In this document: one piece after another, positions 26,071 through 33,885 of the stretch
How the letters are laid out: the number at the start of each line of letters is the position of its first letter
Numbering within the stretch: position 1 is the first letter of the stretch
Assembly (NCBI GenBank): GCA_964529005.1
Contig: CAZGUH010000022.1
Location: forward strand, 1-64,000
Reading direction: 5' to 3'
Origin: CAZGUH01 sp964529005
GTDB lineage: Bacteria; Actinomycetota; Acidimicrobiia; Acidimicrobiales; Ilumatobacteraceae
DNA: 64,000 nt
Notes under the pieces: model-generated
The model's input: only the letters and a program-made list of their open reading frames with translations
Database searches by the model: none
What the model was told of the DNA's origin: nothing
Made by a program: the position numbers and the translations under genes

Positions 26071-26622
26071 ATGACCGTCACCATGCTCGATCCGATCACC
26101 GCGCTCATCGTCGTCGATCTGCAAGTCGGGCCGCTCTCCGCTCCGACCGTGCATCCGATGGCGCCAGTGGTCCGCAACGCGCGACGACTCGCCGACGAGT
26201 TCCGGCGGCGCGCCTTGCCCGTCGTGCTCGTCAACGTCGACGGTCGTTCACCGGGCCGCGCCGACCGGCCCTCGCGGAGCACGCAACGTCCGCAGGGGTG
26301 GAACGACCTGCTCCCCGAGTTGGATGTCCAGCCCACGGACCTGCGCGTCACGAAGCGGACGTGGGGGGCGTTCACGAACACGGGTCTCGCGGAGCTGCTC
26401 GGTGACCGCGACGTGACGCAGGTCGTGATCGCCGGCGTGGTGACGAGCATCGGCGTCGAATCCACCGCCCGGCAGGCACACGAGATCGGGTACAACGTGA
26501 CGCTCGCCCTCGACGCGATGACCGACATCGACGCCGCCGCGCACGACAACAGCACGACGAGGATCTTTCCGCGGTTGGGGGAGATCGGACGGACCGGGGA
26601 GATCGTCGATCTGTTGAGATGA
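26071..26622 (+). CDS. Isochorismatase-fold hydrolase with Gly in place of the nucleophilic Cys
   Basis: 183 aa from the ATG at 26071. The isochorismatase fold shows ALIVVDLQ (first catalytic Asp), VTKRTWGAF (catalytic Lys) and VVIAGVVTSIGVESTARQA. In cysteine hydrolases of this fold (nicotinamidase, RutB, N-carbamoylsarcosine amidase) the last motif has Cys where this protein has Gly (SIGVE). True isochorismatases such as EntB also lack that Cys, so hydrolysis of a vinyl ether or another non-amide bond is possible. It stands between two regulated operons of the island and has its own promoter. The substrate is unknown. Confidence 0.82.
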   Translation: MTVTMLDPITALIVVDLQVGPLSAPTVHPMAPVVRNARRLADEFRRRALPVVLVNVDGRSPGRADRPSRSTQRPQGWNDLLPELDVQPTDLRVTKRTWGAFTNTGLAELLGDRDVTQVVIAGVVTSIGVESTARQAHEIGYNVTLALDAMTDIDAAAHDNSTTRIFPRLGEIGRTGEIVDLLR

Positions 26623-26692
26623 CGAGCGTGCGACGACCGAACGAATGCGGCTGCCGACGCACGCAATAGCTCCAAATCTCACCGCGCATCGA

Positions 26693-26707
26693 TGCATCAA
26701 TGCGTCA
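26693..26707. promoter_or_regulatory. Copy of the TGCATCAAT element upstream of the amidohydrolase operon
   Basis: TGCATCAATGCGTCA lies about 25 bases upstream of the -35 hexamer and is preceded by the palindrome GCATCGATGC. It matches the elements at 16.9 and 25.9 kb in its first nine bases. Confidence 0.4.
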
Positions 26708-26731
26708 ATGAGCAAAGAAGCAGCGATTCGA

Positions 26732-26760
26732 TTGCGGGGATTGCCACTGGCACTTATGGT
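26732..26760 (+). promoter_or_regulatory. Promoter of the amidohydrolase / monooxygenase operon
   Basis: TTGCGG (26732-26737), a 17-base spacer and TATGGT (26755-26760), continuing into CTCGTGCG as at the cupin promoter. Confidence 0.55.
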
Positions 26761-26808
26761 CTCGTGCGGAACGGCGCTCATGTGATCACGACGGGGGAGA
26801 TCGCGACG

Positions 26809-28083
26809 ATGGCACACGACCACGGGCTGAACGTGACGAAGGGCCGCAGCACCGAGCGCGGACTCGCCACGTTCCTGCCCGATCCTGAGCTGACGAGGCT
26901 CTGGTGTCCGTTGATCTCGGTCGACGATCACGTGCTGGAGCCACCGGATCTCTTCACGTCGCGGGTTCCCGAGCGCCTGCGTGAAGCTGTGCCTGCCGTG
27001 GTGGAGGACGAGCTCGGCCTTCCGCACTGGACGTTCGACGACGAACGCGTTCCGGTCTCGTTCGGCAACGGAGCATCGGGACGACCTTTTCGCGAGTACA
27101 CGCTCGCACCACAGCGCTTCGACGAGTTCCGGCGCGGCGTGTGCGATGTCGACAGCCGGGTGCGCGACATGGATGCGAACGGCGTCTGGGCGTCGCTGTG
27201 TTTCCCGTCGATCGTTTTCGGGTTTGCCGGAAAGGTCTTCCACCGGATGCGCGACCCGGCCGCCGGGCTCGCCAGCCTGCGCGCGTACAACGACTGGATG
27301 CTGGACGACTGGTGCGGCGCTCACCCGGAGCGGTTCATCCCATGCCAGCTCACGTGGATGCCCGATCCGGCCGTCGCCGCCGAGGAGATACGCCGCAACG
27401 CCGAGCGCGGCTTCCGGGCCGTCTCCTTCAGCGAGAACCCCGAGCGCCTCGGCTTCCCCCACCTCTACACGGATCACTGGGATCCGTTCTTCAGGGCGTG
27501 CGAGGAGACGGGCACCGTCGTCAACGTGCACGTGGGTTCGTCCGGGCAGATCCATCGGCCTTCGAGCCATACGCCGATGGACGCCACGGTCGCGCTGTTC
27601 CCGGTGAACGGGCTCGAGACGGTCGCCGATTGGATCTTCGCCAAGATCCCGGTCCGCTTCCCGGGCCTGAAGATCGTGCTCTCGGAGGCGGGAGTGTCGT
27701 GGGTGCCGATGATGATCGAGCGTCTGACGCGCTCCTGGCGTCAGCGCGACGCGTCGACGTGGTGGCGGCACGACGATCCGGACCCCGTCGACGTCTTGCA
27801 CCAGAACTTCTGGTTCACCTCGATCGAGGACCCGTCGGCCTTCCAGCAGCTGTCGATCATCGGAGCGGAGAACGTGATGGTGGAGGTCGACTACCCGCAC
27901 GCCGACAGTTCGTGGCCGGACTCACAGGGCCTCTTCGAGCGCGATCTGCGGCACCTCGACACGCACGCGATCGAGGCGATCTGCTTCGGAAACGCAGCCG
28001 CGCTGTACCGTCATCCGGCCCCGCCGTTCAGCCTTCTCGCGTCCTCCGTCGTCGCGAGCCGGCACAGCGAGGTCGCACGATGA
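26809..28083 (+). CDS. Amidohydrolase family 2 metal-dependent hydrolase or decarboxylase
   Basis: 424 aa from the ATG at 26809 (GGGGGAG upstream). The sequence opens the domain with CPLISVDDHVLEPPDLF, the form of first metal motif common in this branch (family includes LigW-like decarboxylases). Later landmarks are VNVHVGSSGQ, FPGLKIVLSEAGVSWVPMMIERL and VEVDYPHADSSWPDS, the last carrying the Asp/His of the barrel end. A TIM-barrel enzyme hydrolysing C-N or C-O bonds or removing CO2 is expected. It overlaps the monooxygenase gene by 4 bases, so the two act together. Confidence 0.83.
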   Translation: MAHDHGLNVTKGRSTERGLATFLPDPELTRLWCPLISVDDHVLEPPDLFTSRVPERLREAVPAVVEDELGLPHWTFDDERVPVSFGNGASGRPFREYTLAPQRFDEFRRGVCDVDSRVRDMDANGVWASLCFPSIVFGFAGKVFHRMRDPAAGLASLRAYNDWMLDDWCGAHPERFIPCQLTWMPDPAVAAEEIRRNAERGFRAVSFSENPERLGFPHLYTDHWDPFFRACEETGTVVNVHVGSSGQIHRPSSHTPMDATVALFPVNGLETVADWIFAKIPVRFPGLKIVLSEAGVSWVPMMIERLTRSWRQRDASTWWRHDDPDPVDVLHQNFWFTSIEDPSAFQQLSIIGAENVMVEVDYPHADSSWPDSQGLFERDLRHLDTHAIEAICFGNAAALYRHPAPPFSLLASSVVASRHSEVAR

Positions 28084-29162
28084 AGCGCGTCGAGCTCGGT
28101 GTCTTCCTTCCGGTCGCGAAGAACGGATTCGTCATCTCGACGCACTCGCCTGCGTATCACCCCTCGTACTCAGACAATCTCGAGATCAGCCTTCTCGCCG
28201 AGGAGATCGGCATGGACTACGTCTTCTCGATGGCGAAGTGGCGAGGGTTCGGCGGGCAGTCGGAGTTCTGGGACGCGTCGTTCGAGTCGTTCTCGCTCAT
28301 GGCTGCGCTCGCGGCGGCGACCACGCGCGTGGGGCTCATCGCGACCGTGAACCCCGTGCTGTTCCATCCGGTGCTGATGGCCAAGATGGCGGCCACCATC
28401 GACGACGTCAGCGGTGGACGCCTCGGGCTGAACATCGTCACAGGATCGACCCTCGGGGAATACACACAGATGGGCGTCCTGCCCGCGGACTACGACCGGC
28501 AGCGGTACGCGTTCGCGCAGGAGTGGGTGCACGTGCTGAAACGTCTGTGGACGGAAGCGAACGTGACCCACGAGGGCCAGTACTTCAGCCTGCACGACTG
28601 CGTGTCGGACCCGAAGCCGAGGCAGAAGCCCCATCCGCTGCTGGTCTGCGCGGCGACGTCGGAAGAAGGCTTGCGCTTCACCGCGCGCCATGCCGACATG
28701 TGCTTCCTCAACGGATCCAACGGCGCCGAGGTGAAGACGAAGTCCCGGCGCGTCAAGGAGATCGCCGGCGAGGAAGGGACCGTCCTCAAGACGGCGATCC
28801 CGGCGATGCTCGTGCTCGGTGACACCCGAGCCGAGGCCGAGCGGTATTGGGAATACCTCATCGACGGCGCGGACGTCGAAGCCATCGCCAACGCCGGCCG
28901 CGCGTACAGAGCTGAGTCGCGCGAACGCGCCCAAGCGCACGGCGCGGAGGCCCTCGCCGACAAGCGTCTGATCCACCGGAGGCCGGTGATCGGTTCGGCG
29001 AGCGACATCGCCGCCACGCTCATCGATCTCGCGGTGGAGGGCGAGGTCGACAGCATCCTGTTCGAGTTCCCCGACTACCTGGACGGCATGACGCGGTTCC
29101 ATCACGACGTCATGCCGCTGTTGCGGGAAGTCATGGACGTCGGTCAGCCAGGAGGTCTGTGA
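28080..29162 (+). CDS. LLM-class flavin monooxygenase, RutA-like
   Basis: 360 aa, starting at the ATG overlapping the previous stop. The N-terminus (VELGVFLPVAKNGFVISTHS) and the block SMAKWRGFGGQSEFWD then SFESFSLMAALAA closely follow my memory of E. coli RutA, the pyrimidine ring-opening monooxygenase. ATIDDVSGGRLGLNIVTG is the luciferase-family flavin site. RutA adds O2 across a uracil amide bond using FMNH2. Here the FMN reductase is two genes downstream, but none of the other rut genes is recognisable, so the substrate may be another cyclic amide or N-heterocycle. Overlaps the next gene (GTGA). Confidence 0.85.
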   Translation: MKRVELGVFLPVAKNGFVISTHSPAYHPSYSDNLEISLLAEEIGMDYVFSMAKWRGFGGQSEFWDASFESFSLMAALAAATTRVGLIATVNPVLFHPVLMAKMAATIDDVSGGRLGLNIVTGSTLGEYTQMGVLPADYDRQRYAFAQEWVHVLKRLWTEANVTHEGQYFSLHDCVSDPKPRQKPHPLLVCAATSEEGLRFTARHADMCFLNGSNGAEVKTKSRRVKEIAGEEGTVLKTAIPAMLVLGDTRAEAERYWEYLIDGADVEAIANAGRAYRAESRERAQAHGAEALADKRLIHRRPVIGSASDIAATLIDLAVEGEVDSILFEFPDYLDGMTRFHHDVMPLLREVMDVGQPGGL

Positions 29163-29908
29163 GGCGCGGGCGCGTGCTGCTGGACGGGGAGTCGTTCGCG
29201 GTCGACGTCGTCGACGGCACGATCTTCGCCACGCAGGGCAGCGCTCGCCCGGGGCGATCGTTCGGAACGGTGGACGCGCCCGCGGCTCGCATCCTTCCGC
29301 CGGTGTCGCCGCGAACCATCCTCGGCGTGATGGGCGGCGTCCGACCTCCCTCATCAACCGATGCGCCGCCCCGCCTGTTCTTCAAGAGCGTCGGTGCTCT
29401 CGGCGGGCACGACGATCCCATCGTGATCCCGGCCCACGCCGGCCGGGTCGTCGCAGAGGGGGAGATCGGGCTCGTGATCGGCCGCGAATGTGTCGCGGTC
29501 GAACCGGAGGACGCGTGGCGGCACGTCGCCGGGATGACGATCGTCAACGACGTCACCGCCGTCGACATCCTCAGACGCGACGGTGACTTCTTGCGCGGGA
29601 AGTGCCAACGGGGTTTCGCCCCGGTCGGTCCATGGGTCGCGGACGCGCCTGCGGAATCGTCGCTGGTCGAGGGAATCGACATCACGGTTCGTCTCAACGG
29701 CGACGTGGTGAGCGTGACGTCGACGAGCTCGTTGGTGAGTCAGCCGTCGCACGTGGTAAGCCGTGCGTCGCACACGACACCACTGATCGCGGGCGACATC
29801 GTGCACCTGGGCTGCGTCGCGGCGATCGAGATCGTGCCGGGAGACATCGTCGAGATCACCGTCGACGACATCGGCACGTTGACGAACCCGGTCGTCGCAT
29901 CGGGGTGA
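29159..29908 (+). CDS. Fumarylacetoacetate hydrolase (FAH) family protein
   Basis: 249 aa from the GTG at 29159. The FAH fold is shown by RILPPVSPRTILGV near residue 45, FFKSVGALGGHDDPI, VVAEGEIGLVIGR (metal-binding Glu residues, about 98-110), MTIVNDVTAVDI and RGKCQRGFAPVGPWV, with a C-terminal TPLIAGDIVHLGC. The family hydrolyses C-C bonds of beta-diketo acids or acts as hydratase/decarboxylase on ring-cleavage products. The classical SFDTFGPLGP-type segment is replaced by RGFAPVGPW, so the substrate pocket may differ. Confidence 0.83.
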   Translation: MRRGRVLLDGESFAVDVVDGTIFATQGSARPGRSFGTVDAPAARILPPVSPRTILGVMGGVRPPSSTDAPPRLFFKSVGALGGHDDPIVIPAHAGRVVAEGEIGLVIGRECVAVEPEDAWRHVAGMTIVNDVTAVDILRRDGDFLRGKCQRGFAPVGPWVADAPAESSLVEGIDITVRLNGDVVSVTSTSSLVSQPSHVVSRASHTTPLIAGDIVHLGCVAAIEIVPGDIVEITVDDIGTLTNPVVASG

Positions 29909-29959
29909 TGCGCGTCGATCACGCAGCCGGAAAGACGACGAATGGAGAAGGGACCAAGA

Positions 29960-30502
29960 ATGAGAACGTGCGTCGTTGTCGGGAACCCGAAACCTGCATC
30001 GCGTACTCGCGATGTCGCCGAGGCCGTCGCGGCGAGGTTCGGTGGCGCCGATCGCGGAGCATCGCGCACGATCGAGCTGGCGGAGTTCGGCGCCGATCTG
30101 CTCGACCCGAACTCGTCACGCGTCGCCGAGCTGACCGCGCTGGTCTCCGGCGTGGACGTCGTGATCGTCGCCTCGCCGACCTACAAGGGCACGTTCACCG
30201 GCCTCCTCAAGCTCTTCCTCGATCGGTTGCCGCCGAGCGCCCTCTCCGGCGTGATCACGGCGCCCGTGATGCTGGCAGGCGGTCCCCACCATGCGCACGC
30301 GGTGGAGACGTCGCTCCGCCCGCTCCTGCGCGAGCTCGGTTCGCCGTCCCCGCTCCCGGGGCTGTGCGTGCTGGAGGCCCAGATGGGCGATCTTCCGAGC
30401 GTCGTAGACGCGTGGTGGGCGAACATCGAAGCTCACGCGCGATTGCTCTCGTCGGTCGTCGGGACGATGGATCCATCGGCGGCGGGCGGTCGTCCAGAAT
30501 AG
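29960..30502 (+). CDS. NAD(P)H-dependent FMN reductase, SsuE/flavodoxin fold
   Basis: 180 aa. I take the ATG at 29960, with GGAGAAGGGA upstream; the ATG at 29942 would use up that site. The flavodoxin-like fold has VVVGNPKPASRTRDVAEAV (phosphate loop, about residues 5-24) and VIVASPTYKGTFTGLLKLF (flavin isoalloxazine loop, about 80-98). It supplies FMNH2, and the two-component monooxygenase of this operon is the obvious client. Last gene of the operon; the stretch after it carries a new promoter. Confidence 0.85.
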   Translation: MRTCVVVGNPKPASRTRDVAEAVAARFGGADRGASRTIELAEFGADLLDPNSSRVAELTALVSGVDVVIVASPTYKGTFTGLLKLFLDRLPPSALSGVITAPVMLAGGPHHAHAVETSLRPLLRELGSPSPLPGLCVLEAQMGDLPSVVDAWWANIEAHARLLSSVVGTMDPSAAGGRPE

Positions 30503-30589
30503 AACCTGGCGTCGGGCAGCGATTGTTGTTCGCGTTGCCATCGCGCACGAACGTTTCGTGCCAGGAATGGCCGACTTCCTTCAACTTTC

Positions 30590-30618
30590 TTGAGTGATAT
30601 CGCCGTGCTGAGTACCTT
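30590..30618 (+). promoter_or_regulatory. Promoter of binding-protein gene 3
   Basis: TTGAGT (30590-30595), a 17-base spacer and TACCTT (30613-30618), identical in its -10 to the importer promoter at 8.7 kb. Confidence 0.5.
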
Positions 30619-30725
30619 CCCGATCAGCGGATCGCCGGGGGTGCGCATTCGCGTTGGACGGCTTCGCAGGCGTGCCCGCGGCAGTCCACTTCGATTCGAC
30701 ACCAAGAGGAAGGTGGAGCGACGTG

Positions 30726-31859
30726 GTGAGACATTGGGGGAGTGCCGCGCTTGCGCTCGTGTTGTTCAGCACGGTCGCTGCATGTGGCGATGACGATTCG
30801 GACGAGTCAGGGTCCTCGACACCGCCGTCTGCGGTGGTGACGGAGGGGTCGGCGTCGCCGGCGAGCTCCGCCGCGAGCGGCGAGTCGCCAACGGAGCCGG
30901 ACCGCTTGGTCTTCAGCGCTGCGGGGACGAATCCGAACCTCGTGGGCACCGTCGGGCTCGGCGTCGCCGCGGGGGTGTTCGCGGACCTCGGGCTCGACGT
31001 CGTCGTCGAGGTCACCGGCCGCGGCGAGGCGCTCAACGCCGTCATCGCCGGCCGGGCCGACATCACGGAGATGAACACGACGAGCGCGATGGACGTCGAG
31101 GGGCAGGGAAAGGACATGTCGGCGATCTGGGCGGCCTCCGGAGGCGGCGCGGGGTGGGCGCTCGTCACCTCCTCGACCGGTCCGGCGTCGGTCGACGAGT
31201 TGGTCGCCCTCGCGCAGGATGGGTGCACGGTGGCGGTGACCGCTCCTGGCTCGACGGGCTACGGGTTCACGAAGATGTTCATGGGCGCTCTCGGGATCGA
31301 CTGCGAGCTCATCGAGCACGGTGAGGTCGATCTCATGGTCGGCGCCCTTCTCGCCGACCGGGTGGATGCGTACGCCGCCCCTCTCAACGAGCCGCAGACG
31401 GCCGCCGCGCTCGAAGCCGGCCGGGCGCAGGTGATCCTCAACACGAGCGACCCGTCGATCGCCGAGTTCGGCCTGCCCCGCTTCACGCAGCGCGTGTTCG
31501 TCGGGCTCGCCGAGAACCTGGACGACAAGCGTGATGCGGTCTCGCGGTTCGTGGCCGGGTTGAAGACCGCTGCCGACATGTTCCAGAGCATGGGCGCCGA
31601 CGAGATCGCGGCTGCGCTGTTGACGGTCGACGCGATCGCCGTCGAGTACCCGACCGCAGCGGACGAAGAGCGGCTGGCGGCAGGGGTCGAACTGGCCAAG
31701 GAGGTCGTCGACTGGAACCACGGCTACATCTCGCCGGAGGACTGGGAGCTGGGTCTGGAGACGATGGCGACGTGGGACATCCCGGAGTTCGACCCCACCG
31801 ACGACGCGCGCAGCTACGAGCGGATCGTCGACATGTCGTTCTTCGAAGCGTCGACGTGA
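30726..31859 (+). CDS. ABC importer solute-binding lipoprotein, NMT1/TauA-like (paralogue 3)
   Basis: 377 aa from the second of two adjacent GTG codons (30723 and 30726); GGAG ends 7 bases before 30726. The lipobox is FSTVAAC followed by GDDDSDE. Conserved blocks: VGTVGLGVAAGVFADLGLDV, DMSAIWAASGGG, AENLDDKRDAVSRFVAGLK, DWNHGYISPEDW and ARSYERIVDMSFFEA. By eye it shares roughly half of its residues with paralogues 1 and 2. It is monocistronic, with its own promoter, and closes the catabolic island. Confidence 0.86.
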   Translation: MRHWGSAALALVLFSTVAACGDDDSDESGSSTPPSAVVTEGSASPASSAASGESPTEPDRLVFSAAGTNPNLVGTVGLGVAAGVFADLGLDVVVEVTGRGEALNAVIAGRADITEMNTTSAMDVEGQGKDMSAIWAASGGGAGWALVTSSTGPASVDELVALAQDGCTVAVTAPGSTGYGFTKMFMGALGIDCELIEHGEVDLMVGALLADRVDAYAAPLNEPQTAAALEAGRAQVILNTSDPSIAEFGLPRFTQRVFVGLAENLDDKRDAVSRFVAGLKTAADMFQSMGADEIAAALLTVDAIAVEYPTAADEERLAAGVELAKEVVDWNHGYISPEDWELGLETMATWDIPEFDPTDDARSYERIVDMSFFEAST

Positions 31860-32109
31860 GCCTGAATCGTGTTGCCACCGGGTGGCGGTGGACTCGTTGA
31901 TTTCCATCGGCGGAGGGCGACCGGCACGCGCCACGGAGAGCACACGGGCGCGCTGCCCGGCCGCCTGCTGCGCCGCCGAACCTGACACGTTTTCGCGAAA
32001 CCCAGAGCGCGCGTCGGCGATGCGAGAAAGGCACGTGTCGTACGACCACGGATAGAGTCTCGGCTCGGCCAGATCCACGTCCGTGACGACACCGATCGAA
32101 GGAACGACA
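31860..32109. other. Intergenic stretch after the catabolic island
   Basis: No gene seen. A short hairpin, GCCAC-CGG-GTGGC (31874-31886), lies 14 bases after the binding-protein stop and may be its terminator. TAGAGT at 32053-32058 is a TAnnnT -10 candidate for the next gene, without a clear -35. Confidence 0.35.
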
Positions 32110-32424
32110 GTGCCCCTTACGCTCAAGCCCGGAACGCGTGTCTTCAGCGCCGTCGACTCGGCGGAGTTCATCGCCGTGAAAGCTCCGTCCGATCCCATCG
32201 ATCTCACCATCGGCGGCGCGCCTGCCGTGCTCAGCTCCGATGAGCGGAGCGACGGCGGCGCAGCAGCGGCGGGGCACGACGGGGGCGCAGCGATGGGCAA
32301 GCGCTACGTCGACGCTGCCGAGACGCTCGAGCTGCTGTGCACGAAGGCCGGCCCGGGGGTTCCCGCGCTCGCCGGCGAGGTTCTCGGCCTGAAGCAAGCA
32401 AAGCCGCTCCCGGCGAGCGACTGA
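32110..32424 (+). CDS. Small conserved hypothetical protein
   Basis: 104 aa from the GTG at 32110 (GAAGGA upstream). The N-terminus is LTLKPGTRVFSAVDSAEF, followed by VKAPSDPIDLTIGGAP, an acidic Ala/Gly-rich middle, and a conserved-looking end, GKRYVDAAETLELLCTKAG. I recall similar small proteins in actinobacteria near acyl-CoA ligase and enoyl-CoA hydratase genes, but no function is known to me. It has no signal peptide, membrane segment or nucleotide motif. It precedes an enoyl-CoA hydratase gene in the same direction. Confidence 0.65.
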   Translation: MPLTLKPGTRVFSAVDSAEFIAVKAPSDPIDLTIGGAPAVLSSDERSDGGAAAAGHDGGAAMGKRYVDAAETLELLCTKAGPGVPALAGEVLGLKQAKPLPASD

Positions 32425-32574
32425 CCTGCCGGCCGGCGCTCCCGCCGCTCGGCGCCGGTTGGGTTCGCGTTGACAGCGACGCCGCGCATCAGTATCCGAG
32501 CGCATCGAACGCTGGCTCGGCGACCGGGCGGGTCACGACGGAGGCGCCGCCGCCGGCGAGGTCGGTCCGGCGGC

Positions 32575-33369
32575 GTGACCGACCCCGGGGCCATCGACGA
32601 CACCCGACCCGTCCGCTACGCGCTCGACGGCGGCATCGCCACGATCACGCTCGACTCGCCGGGCAATCGCAATGCGCTCTCCCGTGTCGTGGTGGCTGGC
32701 ATCCATGCGGCCCTGGACCGTGTCGTCGCTGACGGGGCTGGCGTGCGCGCCGTCGTGGTGACGCACACGCCGCCGGTCTTCTGCGCGGGGTTGGACCTGA
32801 AGGAGCGTCGACTCGGGGTCATCGATTCGACCCCGTTCACCGACGCGATGCAGCGCTTGCGGGATCTGCCGCAGCCGACGATCGCCGCGGTGAAAGGCCC
32901 CGTGCGGGCAGGCGGCATCGGTCTGATGGCGGTGTGCGATCTGCCCGTCGTGCATTCGTCGGTGGATTTCGCCTTCACCGAGGTGCGCATCGGTGTCGCG
33001 CCGGCGATGATCGCGGCGCCGATCATGACCCGCGTGTCGTGGTCGGCGCTGGCCGCGCCGTTCCTCACCGGCGCACCCTTCGATGCTGACGCGGCGCTGG
33101 CGATGGGGCTCGTCACCCACGTCGCCGACGACGTCGACGCGATGGTGGCGCAGCTGACATCCGCCATCCTGCTCGGCGCGCCCGCGGCCATGGCCGAGAC
33201 CAAGCGGCTGCTGCGCACAGTGCCGTCGATGCCGTTCGCCGAAGGCCTGGTGGCGATGCGCGAGCTCAGCGATCGTGTCTTCGGCGGCGCGGAAGCGGCG
33301 GAAGGCATGGCTGCGTTTCGCGACAAGCGTCCCCCGTCGTGGCAGGTGGCCGTGGCCGGCGACACGTGA
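32575..33369 (+). CDS. Enoyl-CoA hydratase/isomerase family protein
   Basis: 264 aa from the GTG at 32575, the first start that omits an arginine-rich non-protein-like stretch. The crotonase fold is shown by GGIATITLDSPGNRNALS, the oxyanion-hole segments FCAGLDLKE and KGPVRAGGIGLMAVCDLPV, and FTEVRIGVAPAM. The usual catalytic Glu in the second half of the active site (EVxxGxxP) is present as EVRIGVAP, but the position normally occupied by a Glu in the GGG-type segment is RAGGIG, so hydratase versus isomerase activity is uncertain. Twelve bases separate it from the flavin reductase gene. Confidence 0.85.
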   Translation: MTDPGAIDDTRPVRYALDGGIATITLDSPGNRNALSRVVVAGIHAALDRVVADGAGVRAVVVTHTPPVFCAGLDLKERRLGVIDSTPFTDAMQRLRDLPQPTIAAVKGPVRAGGIGLMAVCDLPVVHSSVDFAFTEVRIGVAPAMIAAPIMTRVSWSALAAPFLTGAPFDADAALAMGLVTHVADDVDAMVAQLTSAILLGAPAAMAETKRLLRTVPSMPFAEGLVAMRELSDRVFGGAEAAEGMAAFRDKRPPSWQVAVAGDT

Positions 33370-33381
33370 CACACTCGCTGT

Positions 33382-33870
33382 ATGGCTCTGGACCCTGCTC
33401 AGAAGAAGGTCGCCCTGCGTGCGATCAACTACGGCTTGTACATCCTGACCGCCCGCGACGGTGACGACGTCGGCGCCGGCGGCGTCAACTGGTTGACACA
33501 GACCTCGTTCGATCCGCCTCTCGTCGCGGCTGCCGTGAAGGCGGACAGCGGCAGCGCGGCGATCATCGGTCGCACCGGAGCGTTCGCTGTGAACGTGCTT
33601 GCCGACGATCAGCTCGACATCGGCAAGGCGTTCTTCCGGTCGACGTCGGTCGACGGCAACACCGTCAACGGCCACGAGTTCGAACCGGGGCCCGAGACCG
33701 GCGCTCCGCTGATCATCGCCTGCCCATGGTGGTTCGAGGCCCGCGTCACCGACACCGTCGCACGGGGCGACCACACCCTGTTCGTCGCCGAGGTGGTCGG
33801 CGCCGGCGTGCGCGCCGAGGGCCGGACACCGCTGCTGCTGCGCTCCACGGGGATGAACTACGGCGGCTGA
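33382..33870 (+). CDS. Flavin reductase-like FMN-binding protein
   Basis: 162 aa from the ATG at 33382. The flavin-reductase split barrel shows YGLYILTARDGDDVGAGGVNWLTQTSFDPPLVAAAV, where the first third matches the FMN-binding region of the family, and then AFAVNVLADDQ and GDHTLFVAEVVGAG. Such proteins supply reduced flavin to oxygenases or bind flavin for other purposes. No oxygenase gene adjoins it, so the partner is unknown. No clear ribosome binding site precedes it. Confidence 0.82.
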   Translation: MALDPAQKKVALRAINYGLYILTARDGDDVGAGGVNWLTQTSFDPPLVAAAVKADSGSAAIIGRTGAFAVNVLADDQLDIGKAFFRSTSVDGNTVNGHEFEPGPETGAPLIIACPWWFEARVTDTVARGDHTLFVAEVVGAGVRAEGRTPLLLRSTGMNYGG

Positions 33871-33885
33871 GGGCTCGGGGGCGGG

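Noticed and set aside
26071..26622. RutB (ureidoacrylate amidohydrolase) next to the RutA-like gene
   Set aside because: The catalytic Cys of RutB is Gly here, so the name would mislead.
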